A stretch of DNA of 64,000 nucleotides from Maioricimonas rarisocia (GCF_007747795.1 NZ_CP036275.1:2098001-2162000); one strand, 5' to 3'; positions 27,017 to 36,034 are shown, counted from the first letter of the stretch. The notes: generated by a model not told the origin, from the letters alone. Program-made: numbers and translations.

Positions 27017-27577
27017 GTGAACGGGCCACACGATTCGACGGCGGACCAGGCTGAGGTCCCCGCAACCGCAGTCACTTCTACGACTGAGGAGACCGTTCCG
27101 CCCGATGCGTCGGCGGCTACGGAACCGGCGACCGATGTTCCTGCTGCGGCATCGACTGGAGATGCCGCGTCGGACCTCGATGGTGCTGGTGACGCGGATG
27201 TGTTTCTCGGCATGTCCGCAGGCGACCGCGTCTTCACGCTGACGTGCGTCGTGCTTGGCTGCCTGCTGCTGCTGGTACACTGGGCGCGGCAGGAAGGTGC
27301 CGGGCTGGAGCCGGTGGAAATTGAGCGGCTCGATCCGGCGGCCTACAATTACCGCGTCGATGCCAACTCGGCGACGTGGGTGGAGCTCATGCTGCTGGAG
27401 GGCATCGGCGAGCAGCTTGCCCGGCGGATTGTGGCCGATCGGGAACAGAGCGGCCCGTTCGCATCCGTCGACGATCTGGAGCGTGTGCGGGGTATCGGTC
27501 CGAAGACGCTCGCTCGCATCCGCCCCGGCCTCCAGTGCCTGCCGCCCGAATCATTCGAGCCCGAGGAGACTCCGTGA
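27017..27577 (+). CDS. Membrane-anchored helix-hairpin-helix (ComEA-like) protein
   Basis: 186 residues. A Thr/Ala/Pro-rich N-terminal segment of ~65 residues precedes one membrane helix (VFTLTCVVLGCLLLLVHWA, about 72-90). The C-terminal part is a ComEA-type double helix-hairpin-helix: VDANSATWVELMLLEGIGEQLARRIV and GPFASVDDLERVRGIGPKTL. Such domains bind DNA non-specifically, in competence or at the membrane. The long N-terminal segment, if cytoplasmic, puts the DNA-binding domain outside the cytoplasmic membrane, as in ComEA. The start is GTG 27017, as no ATG precedes the membrane helix. The thioesterase gene overlaps its end by four bases. Confidence 0.85.
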   Translation: MNGPHDSTADQAEVPATAVTSTTEETVPPDASAATEPATDVPAAASTGDAASDLDGAGDADVFLGMSAGDRVFTLTCVVLGCLLLLVHWARQEGAGLEPVEIERLDPAAYNYRVDANSATWVELMLLEGIGEQLARRIVADREQSGPFASVDDLERVRGIGPKTLARIRPGLQCLPPESFEPEETP

Positions 27578-28020
27578 CCGGAGAACGTGTCCAACAGAAT
27601 CTGATCGAAGCGTTCCAGCGCGGAACCTTTCCCTTTCTCGACCTGCTGGGGGTCGAACCGGTGGAGATCGAGGACGGACGGGCGTCGATTCGGATGCGGG
27701 TCGAGGATCGTCATCTGCGGGTCGGCGGAATTGCACACGGCGGCGTCGTGGCGAGTTTGCTGGATACCGCGGTCGGGCTTTCCGCCGCGACGGTGGCTCC
27801 GTCGGGGCACGACCTGGTGACGGCTCAGCTGAACATCAATTTCATCCGGCCGGTGAACCGGAATGAAGTTCTGATCGCGACTGGTGACGTGCTCCACTCG
27901 GGGAACCGGACGGCGGTCTGCCGGGGGGAGATCTTCCATAAGGAGCAGTTGCTGGCCGAAGCGACGGGGACGGTGATTTATCTGCCGCACGTGGAAGGGC
28001 GGGATGCGGAGGAGTCTTGA
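27574..28020 (+). CDS. PaaI family hotdog-fold thioesterase
   Basis: 148 residues with the PaaI/YdiI-type hotdog fold. Key segments are FPFLDLLGVEPVEIEDGRA, the helix motif GGIAHGGVVASLLDTAVG (the H-G-G and D positions of the active site are kept), TAQLNINFIRPV and the C-terminal LLAEATGTVIYLP. It probably hydrolyses an acyl- or aryl-CoA thioester. Start GTG 27574 overlaps the TGA of the upstream HhH gene (GTGA), implying coupled translation with an otherwise unrelated product. A large repeat cluster starts immediately after its stop. Confidence 0.9.
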   Translation: MTGERVQQNLIEAFQRGTFPFLDLLGVEPVEIEDGRASIRMRVEDRHLRVGGIAHGGVVASLLDTAVGLSAATVAPSGHDLVTAQLNINFIRPVNRNEVLIATGDVLHSGNRTAVCRGEIFHKEQLLAEATGTVIYLPHVEGRDAEES

Positions 28021-29781
28021 GGGATGCTGGGTGAGGGGTGGGGTCAGGACATAGGTGGGTTGGGTCAGCACATAGGTGGCGCGAGGGGCTCGCAGAGTCG
28101 AGGCACCTGGCTTGATCTGCAGAAGTGCTGGGACCAGTCCCAGCCTACGTTTTGAGAAGGGACGTGAGTCTCGAGGAAGGCCCACTGGTCGCAGCCGAGT
28201 TCCCGGCAGACAGGAATGTCTGCCCCACTTGTCGATCTGTGTGGATGCCTTGTGTCGCTGCGCGACGCCGGTTGGCGAGCAACCGGAGCTACCCGGGAAT
28301 GCGTGTGCACAGGCAGACAGGAATGTCTGCCCCACCGGTCATTCGGAGTGGATGCCTCACCCTGACTTCGCACGGCTCACAGAGCCGTGGCACCCGGCAC
28401 CTGATGTACGATGACGAGCGTGGATGCCTTGTGTCGCTGCGCGACGCCGGTTGGCGAGCAACCGGGGCTACCCGGGAATGCGTGTGCACAGGCAGACAGG
28501 AATGTCTGCCCCACCAGTCTTTCGGGGTGGATGCCTCACCCTGACTTCGAATGGCTCACAGAGCCGTGGCACCTGGCTTGATCTGCAGAAGTGCTGGGAC
28601 CAGTCCCAGCCTACGTTCTGAGAAGGGACGTGAGTCTCGAGGAAGGCCCACTGGTCGCAGCCGAGTTCCCGGCAGACAGGAATGTCTGCCCCACTTGTCG
28701 ATCTGTGTGGATGCCTTGTGTCGCTGCGCGACGCCGGTTGGCGAGCAACCGGGGCTACCCGGGAATGCGTGTGCACAGGCAGACAGGAATGTCTACCCCA
28801 CCAGTCTTTCGGGGTGGATGCCTCACCCTGACTTCGAATGGCTCACAGAGCCGTGGCACCTGGCTTGATCTGCAGAAGTGCTGGGACCAGTCCCAGCCTA
28901 CGTTTTGAGAAGAGACGTGAGTCTCGAGGAAGGCCCACTGGTCGCAGCCGAGTTCCCGGCAGACAGGAATGTCTGCCCCACCGGTCTTTCGGGGTGGATG
29001 CCTCACCCTGAGTTCGCACGGCTCACAGAGCCGTGGCACCCGGCACCTGATGTACGATGACGAGCGTGGATGCCTTGTGTCGCTGCGCGACGCCGGTTGG
29101 CGAGCAACCGGGGCTACCCGGGAATGCGTGTGCACAGGCAGACAGGAATGTCTGCCCCACCGGTCTTTCGGGGTGGATGCCTCACCCTGACTTCGCACGG
29201 CTCACAGAGCCGTGGCACGCGGCAGCTGGCCTGATCTGAAGAAGTGCTGAGACCAGTCCCAGCCTACGTTCTGAGAAGGGACGTGAGACTCGAGGAAGGC
29301 CCACTGGTCGCAGCCGAGTTCCCGGCAGACAGGAATGTCTGCCCCACCGGTCTTTCGGAGTGGATGCCTCACCCTGACTTCGCACGGCTCACAGAGCCGT
29401 GGCACGCGGCACCTGGCCTGATCTGAAGAAGTGCTGGGACCAGTCCCAGCCTACGTTCTGAGAAGGGACGTGAGTCTCGAGGAAGGCCCACTGGTCGCAG
29501 CCGAGTTCCCGGCAGACAGGAATGTCTGCCCCACCAGTCTTCCGGGGTGGCTACTTCACCAAGGATTCGCACGGCTCACAGAGCCGTGGCACGCGGCACC
29601 TGGCGGACGATGACGAGTGTGTGCCTCGTGTCGCTGCGCGACCCCGGTTGGCGAGCAACCGGGGCTACCCGGTACCCGGGAATCAGTATGCACAGGCAGA
29701 CAGGAATGTCTGCCCCACTTGTCGCGGCCGGCGGGCTTTTGCCCTGGGGCGAGTCCTCGGCGGATTTTTTTTGCGGCTGGC
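28021..29781. repeat. Repeat cluster V: the largest combinatorial array
   Basis: About 1.75 kb with no gene. Family D starts at 28127, 28593, 28880, 29246 and 29433, so spacings are 466, 287, 366 and 187 bases. Family A starts at 28205, 28312, 28491, 28671, 28778, 28958, 29137, 29324, 29511 and 29695. Family B is at about 28371, 28551, 28846, 29027, 29207, 29388 and 29571; family E at about 28269, 28449, 28735, 29095 and 29646; family J near 29715. The five rounds read D-A-E-A-B-E-A-B, D-A-E-A-B, D-A-B-E-A-B, D-A-B and D-A-B-E-A-J. D to A is 78 bases in all five; A-E-A is 107 bases both times; A-B-E-A is 179 bases both times. Confidence 0.93.
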
Positions 29782-30867
29782 TCAGAAGTCCATGTCGTCG
29801 AGGCCGTCCATCAGGTCGTCGAGTTCGTCCCGTTTCTGTGCGGGCTTCTCGGCCTGACGTTTGGGAACGCCGACTTCCATTCCGACCGCGTCCCGACCGT
29901 CCTTGACGAGTTCGGCATCACGCTCGGCGACGGCGGTCTGCAGTGCGTCCTGATCGCCGCCTCCGAACAGCTTCGAGAGGTCGATCTTCAGGCCGGCCAC
30001 TTCGCCGTCGGCACCGGCGATCGCGGGCGACTTGTGCTGCGGGAAGATGATGGCGTTCTCGGGGCAGACGCGGCTGCAGGCGGGGCATCCCTTTTTGCAG
30101 TTGTCCTGGGCCTCGACGAGGATCTTGTCCATCGTGTCGACGCCGTAGACGCCGAACAGGCAGAAATCGATGCACTCCATGCAGTTCGTGCAGCGGCTGT
30201 AGTCGATGACGGGATACCAGCGGCGTTTGACGGGCGTCTCGTCGGCGAGGTTGACCGGCTGCGGCGCGGCTCCGTTGCCGTTGGTTTCGGCCTGCGGCGT
30301 GGCCGGGGCCGATCCGTTGGTCGGGGCGGGTGCCTGTTCGGCGGGATTGAGGAACTGCTGCAACTGGCCGCCTGAGGGATTGCCGCCGACCCAGGAGAGA
30401 AGCTCGACCGTTTCCTGCGTGTTCTCGCGGCCGATGCGGCGGAGTTCTTCGAGGTACGGTTCGGTCGTGGATTCGACGCGGAGGTCGATGCAGTAGAGCC
30501 GCCGGTTCGGAACGTCCCCTGCACCGATTCCTTTACCGGTCTCTTCCTCCTGCTGCGTTTCGTCGTCGTCTTCGTCGTCGGATGTGAGCAGCGAGATGCC
30601 TTCGAGACCTTTGACGCCCTGCCGATCGAGGATCCAGCGGGCGGCCCGGGGGTAGAGCCAGGAAAGGACGACGATGGGCCCGTTGACCGACTTCAGGAGC
30701 AGCAGTCCCGAGTGATCGGGGGTCATGTCGTTGAGGTGCGGGACGATGCAGACGTCGATCCCGGGTTCCATGATCAGGCGTGCGGCCAGCTCTTCTTCCA
30801 GGTGCCGCTTCTGGGGATTCTTCCCCTGCGCCTGCGAAATTACGACGGTCAGCTTTTTCGCAGCCAT
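29782..30867 (-). CDS. Ferredoxin-type protein with two 4Fe-4S motifs and a novel N-terminal domain
   Basis: 361 residues. The N-terminal ~165 residues are conserved-looking but unassigned ([35 protein letters not shown]), with an acidic stretch at 97-110. A Pro/Ala/Gln linker (175-210) leads to a two-cluster ferredoxin module: C226, C229, C232, C236 and C257, C261, C264, C268. The C-terminal tail is acidic ([15 protein letters not shown]). It is probably a soluble electron carrier. The start ATG 30867 is one base from the stop of the upstream GcvH-like gene (TGATATG), so the two proteins are co-translated and very likely work together. I do not recognise the N-terminal family. Confidence 0.85.
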   Translation of the reverse strand: MAAKKLTVVISQAQGKNPQKRHLEEELAARLIMEPGIDVCIVPHLNDMTPDHSGLLLLKSVNGPIVVLSWLYPRAARWILDRQGVKGLEGISLLTSDDEDDDETQQEEETGKGIGAGDVPNRRLYCIDLRVESTTEPYLEELRRIGRENTQETVELLSWVGGNPSGGQLQQFLNPAEQAPAPTNGSAPATPQAETNGNGAAPQPVNLADETPVKRRWYPVIDYSRCTNCMECIDFCLFGVYGVDTMDKILVEAQDNCKKGCPACSRVCPENAIIFPQHKSPAIAGADGEVAGLKIDLSKLFGGGDQDALQTAVAERDAELVKDGRDAVGMEVGVPKRQAEKPAQKRDELDDLMDGLDDMDF

Positions 30868-30868
30868 A

Positions 30869-31318
30869 TCAGTTGAGCTGTCCTTTGATGAGCCGCTGGG
30901 TTTTTTCCCAGTTGGCTTCAAGGTGTGCGACGTACTCCGCGGGAGAGAGCAGGTTCGCGTCTGTTTCGAACAGGTAGAGCCAGCCGTCTCCGTAGCCATC
31001 GGTGTTGATCGCGGAGGGATCGTCCAGCAATTGTTCGTTGAACGAGAGCAGTCGTCCGTCAGCGGGGGCGTACAGGGCCGAGACCGCCTTGGAGCTCTCG
31101 ATCTGTCCGATCTCCTGTTTGTGCCTGACCGAGGCGTCGGCGTCAATGTCCCAGTCGAGGAAGTAGACGTCCTGCAGCAGACGGACGGACCAGGCGGTCA
31201 GTCCGACGCGGAACGCGGTGTCAGCGGGTTGCAGCCACAGATGGTTCTCCGTGTACAGCCGGTCTCCGGGAATACGGGCTTCGTACTTGCCCATCATGAA
31301 AACAAGATCTTCGGGCAT
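30869..31318 (-). CDS. GcvH-like lipoyl-carrier protein
   Basis: 149 residues with the lipoyl-domain fold of glycine cleavage H protein. The lipoylation site is K77 in [20 protein letters not shown], very close to the canonical ESVKAAS context, and WLYLFE later matches the H-protein strand. No gcvT, gcvP or lipoate ligase gene is nearby; instead the next gene is a ferredoxin. H-like lipoyl proteins outside the glycine cleavage system are known, such as LbpA of the sHdr sulfur-oxidising system, so a redox carrier role is plausible. ATG 31318 is used; an upstream TTG at 31351 would add eleven residues. Confidence 0.85.
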   Translation of the reverse strand: MPEDLVFMMGKYEARIPGDRLYTENHLWLQPADTAFRVGLTAWSVRLLQDVYFLDWDIDADASVRHKQEIGQIESSKAVSALYAPADGRLLSFNEQLLDDPSAINTDGYGDGWLYLFETDANLLSPAEYVAHLEANWEKTQRLIKGQLN

Positions 31319-31445
31319 GCTCTGCTCGTGGAAGGCGGCGTCGGAGGGCAAACCGGGGTCGGCACGTCAGGGGGGATTCCGGGACTCCCCCACGAAATAG
31401 TAGAGAAGGTGTGCCGGGACGATGCAAGACTGGGGGGGCGAGAGG

Positions 31446-31700
31446 TGAGTCTTGTGTCTCGCGGGGTGAGGTCAGGACACAAGTCCCGCGAGCGGCTCTC
31501 ATCGTCGTGGCACGCGGCTTCTGACCTGATCTGCAGAAGTGCTGGGACCAGTCCCAGCCGACGTCTTGAGCGGTGAGGCTCGAGGCAGACAGGAATGTCT
31601 GCCCCACCGGTCGCGGCCGGTGGGCTTTCGATCGGTCACGGGGGGCACGGCTTGCAGGGCCGGGGCACTCTGAGGTGGGCCGGGGCACGCGGAACATGGC
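31446..31700. repeat. Repeat cluster VI, degenerate
   Basis: Contains GGTCAGGACACAAGTCCCGCG (about 31470), a degenerate B, family D (near 31543, foot CGACG instead of CTACG), family A (31584) fused directly to family J (GCCCCACCGGTCGCGGCCGG then TGGGCTTT, 31601-31627), and two B-like hairpins to about 31690. The region 31319-31826 has no supported gene. Confidence 0.8.
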
Positions 31701-31755
31701 AAAGCCAGTGACACCCGAGATCGGGGCGTGGCGCGGTGTTGCCGGGGCGGGGCGC

Positions 31756-31792
31756 AAAAAAAAGACCGGAGCGGGCTGAATGCCCGTTCCGG
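31756..31792 (-). terminator. Rho-independent terminator of the desaturase gene
   Basis: On the minus strand CCGGAACGGGC (31792-31782), loop ATTCA, GCCCGCTCCGG (31776-31766), then TC and eight T (31763-31756). The 11-bp stem has one mismatch. It lies 35 bases after the desaturase stop. Confidence 0.88.
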
Positions 31793-31826
31793 CCGTGAAC
31801 TCAGGGGATCGAGTGAAGCAGCGTCT

Positions 31827-32795
31827 TTACGTCTTTTCGGTTGCCGTGGCGGGGACGCGGTCGTCGACGTTGTAGGCCAGGCCGAACAGACGCAGGAACT
31901 TGATGGCGTACCAGGTCGGATCGATTTCCCACCACTTGTGTCCGGCGCGGGCCAGACGCGGGTGAGCGTGGTGGTTGTTGTGCCAGCCTTCGCCGTAGCT
32001 GAGGACGGCGACCCACCACAGATTGCGGGATTCGTCTTTGGTTTCGTAGTTGCGGTAGCCCCACAGGTGCGTGGCGGAGTTGACGAACCAGGTGCTGTGG
32101 TAGGCGAGCGTCATGCGGACGCAGAGGGCCCACAGGAGGAACGGCCAGCCGCCCAGGGCGAACAGGGCAATACCGGAGCCGAACAGCCACCAGCCGTAGG
32201 TCTTCTCGAAGAAGACGAGGATTTTGTCCTGCTTGAGGTCGGGCACGTACTGGTCGTGGAGGGCTTCGGTGTGCTCTTTGTCCCGCTTGACGAAGGTCCA
32301 GAGGATGTGTGACCACCAGGTTCCTTCGAGCGGCGAATGGGGATCACCGTCCTGGTCGGAGCGGGCATGGTGCACCCGGTGCGTGGCGGCCCAGGTGAGG
32401 GGGGAGCCTTCGCCGGAGATCACTCCGCAGAACGTCGTGAAGAATCGGACGGGAGCCCGCAGCTTGAGCGAGCGGTGCGAAAGTGTGCGGTGGTAACCCA
32501 GACAGATGCCGATGCTGCAGGTGGCCCAGTGGAGGACGAGGGCGACGGCAGCGGCCTGCCAGGTGAAAAAGAATGGTGCGGCCAGGCATCCCAGGTGAAT
32601 GCCGACGATCCAGCCGACGACGACCCAGTCGAGGTTGTTCCAGCGAAGTTGCTCGGGGGCGAACCCGCCGAGAACGGCGGCACGTACGGCTGCCTTGTCG
32701 CTGAGTTCGGATTCGGCGGGTGTGGTTTCGGGGGCCGGGGCTGGTTCGACGTTGATCGAACCGGTGGGTGGGGATTCCAGAAGCTCTGTCGTCAT
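31827..32795 (-). CDS. Acyl-CoA/acyl-lipid delta-9 fatty acid desaturase
   Basis: 322 residues, integral membrane di-iron desaturase. The three histidine boxes are HRTLSH, HRVHH and HNNHH, in the order and spacing of the delta-9 acyl-CoA desaturase family. Hydrophobic segments flank them (LDWVVVGWIVGIHLGCLAAP, ALVLHWATCSIGICLGYH). The N-terminal ~50 residues are Pro/Glu-rich and non-conserved. It introduces a double bond into saturated acyl chains to adjust membrane fluidity. It is a single-gene unit with its own terminator (31756). Confidence 0.95.
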   Translation of the reverse strand: MTTELLESPPTGSINVEPAPAPETTPAESELSDKAAVRAAVLGGFAPEQLRWNNLDWVVVGWIVGIHLGCLAAPFFFTWQAAAVALVLHWATCSIGICLGYHRTLSHRSLKLRAPVRFFTTFCGVISGEGSPLTWAATHRVHHARSDQDGDPHSPLEGTWWSHILWTFVKRDKEHTEALHDQYVPDLKQDKILVFFEKTYGWWLFGSGIALFALGGWPFLLWALCVRMTLAYHSTWFVNSATHLWGYRNYETKDESRNLWWVAVLSYGEGWHNNHHAHPRLARAGHKWWEIDPTWYAIKFLRLFGLAYNVDDRVPATATEKT

Positions 32796-32984
32796 CGTCG
32801 ATCGATCCCTGAGTGGGTTGTGTCTTCTGCACTGCTGTCCCGAAAAGGTTGGGACAGATCCGGGTGTGAGTCTTCTGCATCACGCGAATGTGCGGCAGGA
32901 CTCTAGCAGAAGTTTCGGGACCAATCGGTCAGGGGGGCTTCAAAGTTTTGTCAAAGTTGTGTCATTGCTGTAAGTGGTTGGTGG

Positions 32985-33719
32985 TTAGTCGCTTGCGTGT
33001 TTCTCTCCGGCTGTGAAACGATATCCCGTGCCTCGAACTGAGAGCAGATGCTCGGGATTTGCCGGGTCCGCCTCGATGTATTTCCTCAGCCGCATGACGA
33101 AATTGTCGATGGTTCGCGTGGTCACGTCGGCATTCTGCGACCAGACGTCGCGGAGGATCTGCGTCCGGGCGAGGACGGCTCCTTCATTCTCGATGAAGTA
33201 CCGGAGCAGCTGCATTTCCATGGTGGTCAGGCGGTGCAGTTCCTCGCCGCGACGGATTTCGAAGGAGCGGAAATCGACGTGGACGTCGTCGAACGCGAAC
33301 TCTTCGAGAGCGGTCGGCGGCGGATCGGGGGGCGTGTTTGCGTGTCGCTTGAGCCGCGACAGCAGGTTGCGGACCCGGCTGAGGAGTTCGGGGAGGGCGA
33401 AGGGTTTGGTGACGTACTGATCGGTGCCGCAGTCGAAGGCGTGGGCCTTGTCTTCGCTGAGGGTGCGGGCACTGAGCACGATAATGGGCAGGTCGGTATC
33501 GCGTTCGCGGATGGCCCGACAAATTTCGTAGCCGCTCATCCCGGGAAGCATCAGGTCGAGGATGACCAGGTCCACTTCGCCGTGATGCTCGTCGATGTAG
33601 CGCAGGGTCCCGGGGCCGTCGCGCTGGACGATCGCTTCGTAGCCTTCCTGTTCGAAGTTGAACTTCAGGCCGTTGGCAATGGCGTCTTCGTCTTCGACGA
33701 TGAGAATCCGTTGCGTCAC
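32985..33719 (-). CDS. OmpR/PhoB family response regulator
   Basis: 244 residues. The receiver domain has the acidic pocket ED (10-11), phospho-acceptor D55 in VILDLMLPGMSG, and K in YVTKPF. The C-terminal winged helix is of the OmpR type (HRLTTMEMQLLRYFIENEGAVL, RTIDNFVMRLRKYIEADP, LSVRGTGYRF). It is a DNA-binding transcription regulator controlled by the adjacent kinase. Start GTG 33719 overlaps the TGA of the kinase gene by four bases. The target genes are unknown. Confidence 0.95.
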   Translation of the reverse strand: MTQRILIVEDEDAIANGLKFNFEQEGYEAIVQRDGPGTLRYIDEHHGEVDLVILDLMLPGMSGYEICRAIRERDTDLPIIVLSARTLSEDKAHAFDCGTDQYVTKPFALPELLSRVRNLLSRLKRHANTPPDPPPTALEEFAFDDVHVDFRSFEIRRGEELHRLTTMEMQLLRYFIENEGAVLARTQILRDVWSQNADVTTRTIDNFVMRLRKYIEADPANPEHLLSVRGTGYRFTAGEKHASD

Positions 33720-34693
33720 GCCCGCAGTTCCTCCTTTTCGCGGCTGGCACGATCACTGTCCGACGCGGCTTCGCTGTCCGGCGCGGCCGGCAAGCAGCCG
33801 GGCAGTTCGACATCGAAAACGCAACCGGAAGCCCCGTCGGGGCGGTCCACAACGCTCACGCGGCCTTTCAGTTTCCGCACCAGCGTGTACACGATGTACA
33901 GTCCGAGTCCGGTTCCTGTGCGGCGGCGGGTCAATTCGTTCCCGCCCCGGTAAAAGATCTGGAAGATTTTCTTGCGGTCGGCAAACGGAACGCCGACGCC
34001 ATTGTTCCAGATCCGCATACGGGATTTCGACGATCCGTAGGGGGTCAGCTCGATGCGGACCTGCGGATCGTCATCCGCGTATTTAATGGCATTGTCGACC
34101 AGGTTCGAAAAGATCATTTCGAGAACAAGCCGTCGGGTGTGCATCACCATGGGCTGGAGGTCGAGAGTGATGACCTCCTCCGCTTTGAGCTTGTGGTGCA
34201 CGCAGGCGTTCGCGACGGCCTGTCGAACCAGCAGATCGACCCGCACGTCTTCGGATTCTTCCTGCATGCCGATGGCGTCGAGGCGGCCGACTTCGAGCAG
34301 GTGGCTGATGAGCTGGTCGAGGCGGCTCAGCTCGACCGCCATGATGGCGTGGAATTCCTGCCGTTTCTCCTCGTCGAGGGAGCGCATGCGGAGCGTCTCG
34401 AGGTAGAGCTGCAGAGCGGCGATCGGTGATTTGAGCTCGTGCGTGACGCTGTCGACGAAGTTGGCCTGTCGCTGGTTGAGGCGAACCTCCTTGATCGTCA
34501 GAGCCAGCCAGAGCGAGAGACCGAGCAGGATGAGCGTGAAGGCGACCACGCCGACCGTGAGTGCCGTCCAGCGGGCACGCTGCGCCAGCAGGATGATCCA
34601 GCAGACCATCAACGTGACGTTGAGCACCATCAGGGAGACGCTCAGCGTGACCGGCAGATGGAGTGTGCTTCGTTTGCGAAAGTAGACAGCCAT
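33716..34693 (-). CDS. Sensor histidine kinase, partner of the response regulator
   Basis: 325 residues with two closely spaced membrane helices (VTLSVSLMVLNVTLMVCWII and VGVVAFTLILLGLSLWLAL), almost no periplasmic loop between them (about ten residues), then a HisKA domain with H85 in SVTHELKSPIAAL. The ATPase domain has DNAIKYADD (N box) and TGTGLGLYIVYTLV (G box). The short loop suggests sensing within the membrane or via a partner. The C-terminal tail is charged and non-conserved. ATG 34693 is chosen because it places the first helix normally; ATG 34741 is the longer alternative. Confidence 0.92.
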   Translation of the reverse strand: MAVYFRKRSTLHLPVTLSVSLMVLNVTLMVCWIILLAQRARWTALTVGVVAFTLILLGLSLWLALTIKEVRLNQRQANFVDSVTHELKSPIAALQLYLETLRMRSLDEEKRQEFHAIMAVELSRLDQLISHLLEVGRLDAIGMQEESEDVRVDLLVRQAVANACVHHKLKAEEVITLDLQPMVMHTRRLVLEMIFSNLVDNAIKYADDDPQVRIELTPYGSSKSRMRIWNNGVGVPFADRKKIFQIFYRGGNELTRRRTGTGLGLYIVYTLVRKLKGRVSVVDRPDGASGCVFDVELPGCLPAAPDSEAASDSDRASREKEELRA

Positions 34694-34812
34694 GAGTTCA
34701 CACGTGGTGAGGTCAACGGACGAGGCAGCGACCCGGTGCATTCTACACTAACGCGCACCCGAATCTGAGAATCAAGGCACCGGCAGGCAGGTCTTCCCGG
34801 CGAGCCGCTGCG

Positions 34813-35874
34813 TCACTGGCGGTCCCGTGACTGCAGGAACCGGACCGGCTGGTCCGGGAAATCGGTGAACAGTCCGTCAATCTTCGCTTCGTCGATGTAC
34901 CAGCCTAGCAGCGTGTCCATGTCGTCGCAGAACTTCGGCATCGCGTCGCTGCGAAACGTCCAGGGGTGGACGACCAGATCGTGCGCATGGGCCCGTTCGA
35001 CCAGGGGGGTGATCTGCGGCCCGCCTTCCGGGGTGACGCCGGGGACGATGGCGGAAAGCGCCGGGCCGACGCCGTCGGCGAACTCTGCGAACCGGCGCAG
35101 TTCGCTGTCGAGCGTGGCCATGTCAGGTGGCGTTGCCGTGGCGGCTCTGGCCACGGCCGAGTTGCCACTGACGAGCTGGACGAGCCGCATTTCGGCACCG
35201 AGATCCTCGCGAATGCGTCGCAGTTCGTCTTGTTCGAAGCACTGCAGAAAGACGGCGTCATCTTTGGTGCGATAGCCGTATTTGTGGAGGACGTCGAGAA
35301 CGATCTTCGAGATGTCGTGACCCTGCTCGCGATGCCAGCCGGGCTGCTTGATCTCGGGGTAGATGCCGGCGACGCGGCCGGTCGAGCGGTTCATGCCCTG
35401 AATGAGTTCGATTTCTTCGGCGAGGGTGGGGACTTCGAAGCGGCTGGTTCCGGCGGGGAAACGCCTGGGGTAGACCGCTTTGCCGGTCTTGTGGCTGACC
35501 CGTTCGGTCGCGTTGAGCGTACGGATTTCGGCGAGCGTGAAGTCGAGTGCGTAGAAGCGGCCATCTGCACGATGGCGGTTCGGAAAGCGTTCGCGGACAT
35601 CGGTGACGGTATCGAGATGGATGTCGTGCAGAACGACCGGGATGCCGTCTTTCGTCAGAACGACGTCCTGTTCGATGTAGTCGGCTCCCATGGCGTGGGC
35701 CATCGCCTTGGCTTCGAGCGTGTGCTCGGGCAGGTAGCCGGAGGCACCGCGATGCGCAATGACGAGGGGGCGATCGTTGGCCATGGCGGTGGAGGATGCT
35801 GACGCTAATGTGAGAGACGCGAGGCAGGCCGCGGCGACGAGCCGGGTGACGAAGCTCCGAAGCACGTTGTTCAT
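34813..35874 (-). CDS. Periplasmic glycerophosphodiester phosphodiesterase
   Basis: 353 residues with a signal peptide (VTRLVAAACLASLTLASASSTAMA). The GDPD barrel has VIAHRGASGYLPEHTLEA (first catalytic His and Glu), DYIEQDVVLTKDGIPVVLHD (metal-binding E-D and second His) and GIYPEIKQPGWH. It resembles GlpQ, which hydrolyses glycerophosphodiesters to glycerol 3-phosphate plus an alcohol in the periplasm. The ending GLFTDFPDQPVRF is typical. It lies downstream of the short peptide gene, but a hairpin at 35899-35924 probably isolates it. Confidence 0.93.
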   Translation of the reverse strand: MNNVLRSFVTRLVAAACLASLTLASASSTAMANDRPLVIAHRGASGYLPEHTLEAKAMAHAMGADYIEQDVVLTKDGIPVVLHDIHLDTVTDVRERFPNRHRADGRFYALDFTLAEIRTLNATERVSHKTGKAVYPRRFPAGTSRFEVPTLAEEIELIQGMNRSTGRVAGIYPEIKQPGWHREQGHDISKIVLDVLHKYGYRTKDDAVFLQCFEQDELRRIREDLGAEMRLVQLVSGNSAVARAATATPPDMATLDSELRRFAEFADGVGPALSAIVPGVTPEGGPQITPLVERAHAHDLVVHPWTFRSDAMPKFCDDMDTLLGWYIDEAKIDGLFTDFPDQPVRFLQSRDRQ

Positions 35875-35898
35875 CCAGGTCTGGGGCGCATGAATAAA

Positions 35899-35924
35899 CC
35901 CGGTCTTCCACGCGGAAGACCGGG
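35899..35924 (-). terminator. Terminator-like hairpin between the short ORF and the GDPD gene
   Basis: Perfect 11-bp stem CCCGGTCTTCC / GGAAGACCGGG with a four-base loop. Read on the minus strand it is followed by TTTATTC. It is 18 bases after the stop of the 30-codon ORF and 25 bases before the GDPD start, so it could terminate or attenuate transcription. Confidence 0.65.
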
Positions 35925-35941
35925 CGAGTACTCGCAGTGAA

Positions 35942-36034
35942 TCAGACGGTGATTCCTACGAGGAGGTGGCTGTCTGGAAAGACAGCCCGCCGACTGTCTT
36001 TAAGCAGTACCACCTCGCTGGCTACTACAGTCAT
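35942..36034 (-). CDS. Possible 30-residue peptide gene with strong ribosome site
   Basis: ATG 36034 opens a 30-codon frame (MTVVASEVVLLKDSRRAVF and on to LLVGITV, stop TGA). Upstream is AAAGGAGGTG (36056-36047), a full-length match to the anti-Shine-Dalgarno sequence, though 12 bases from the ATG, which is a little far. A terminator-like hairpin follows at 35924-35899. Inside lies a GGCTGTCT-GGAA-AGACAGCC hairpin (35968-35987). I do not recognise the peptide. It could instead be part of a structured leader for the GDPD gene. Confidence 0.4.
   Translation of the reverse strand: MTVVASEVVLLKDSRRAVFPDSHLLVGITV

Noticed and set aside
28021-29781. Possible CRISPR array, because of regular repeats
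   Set aside because: The repeated sequences are of many kinds, spacers are themselves repeats, spacing is 78-179 bases, and no cas gene is in the window.
30869-31351. gcvH of a glycine cleavage operon
   Set aside because: The lipoyl site is present, but no other gcv gene is adjacent and the partner is a ferredoxin, so the specific gene symbol is withheld.
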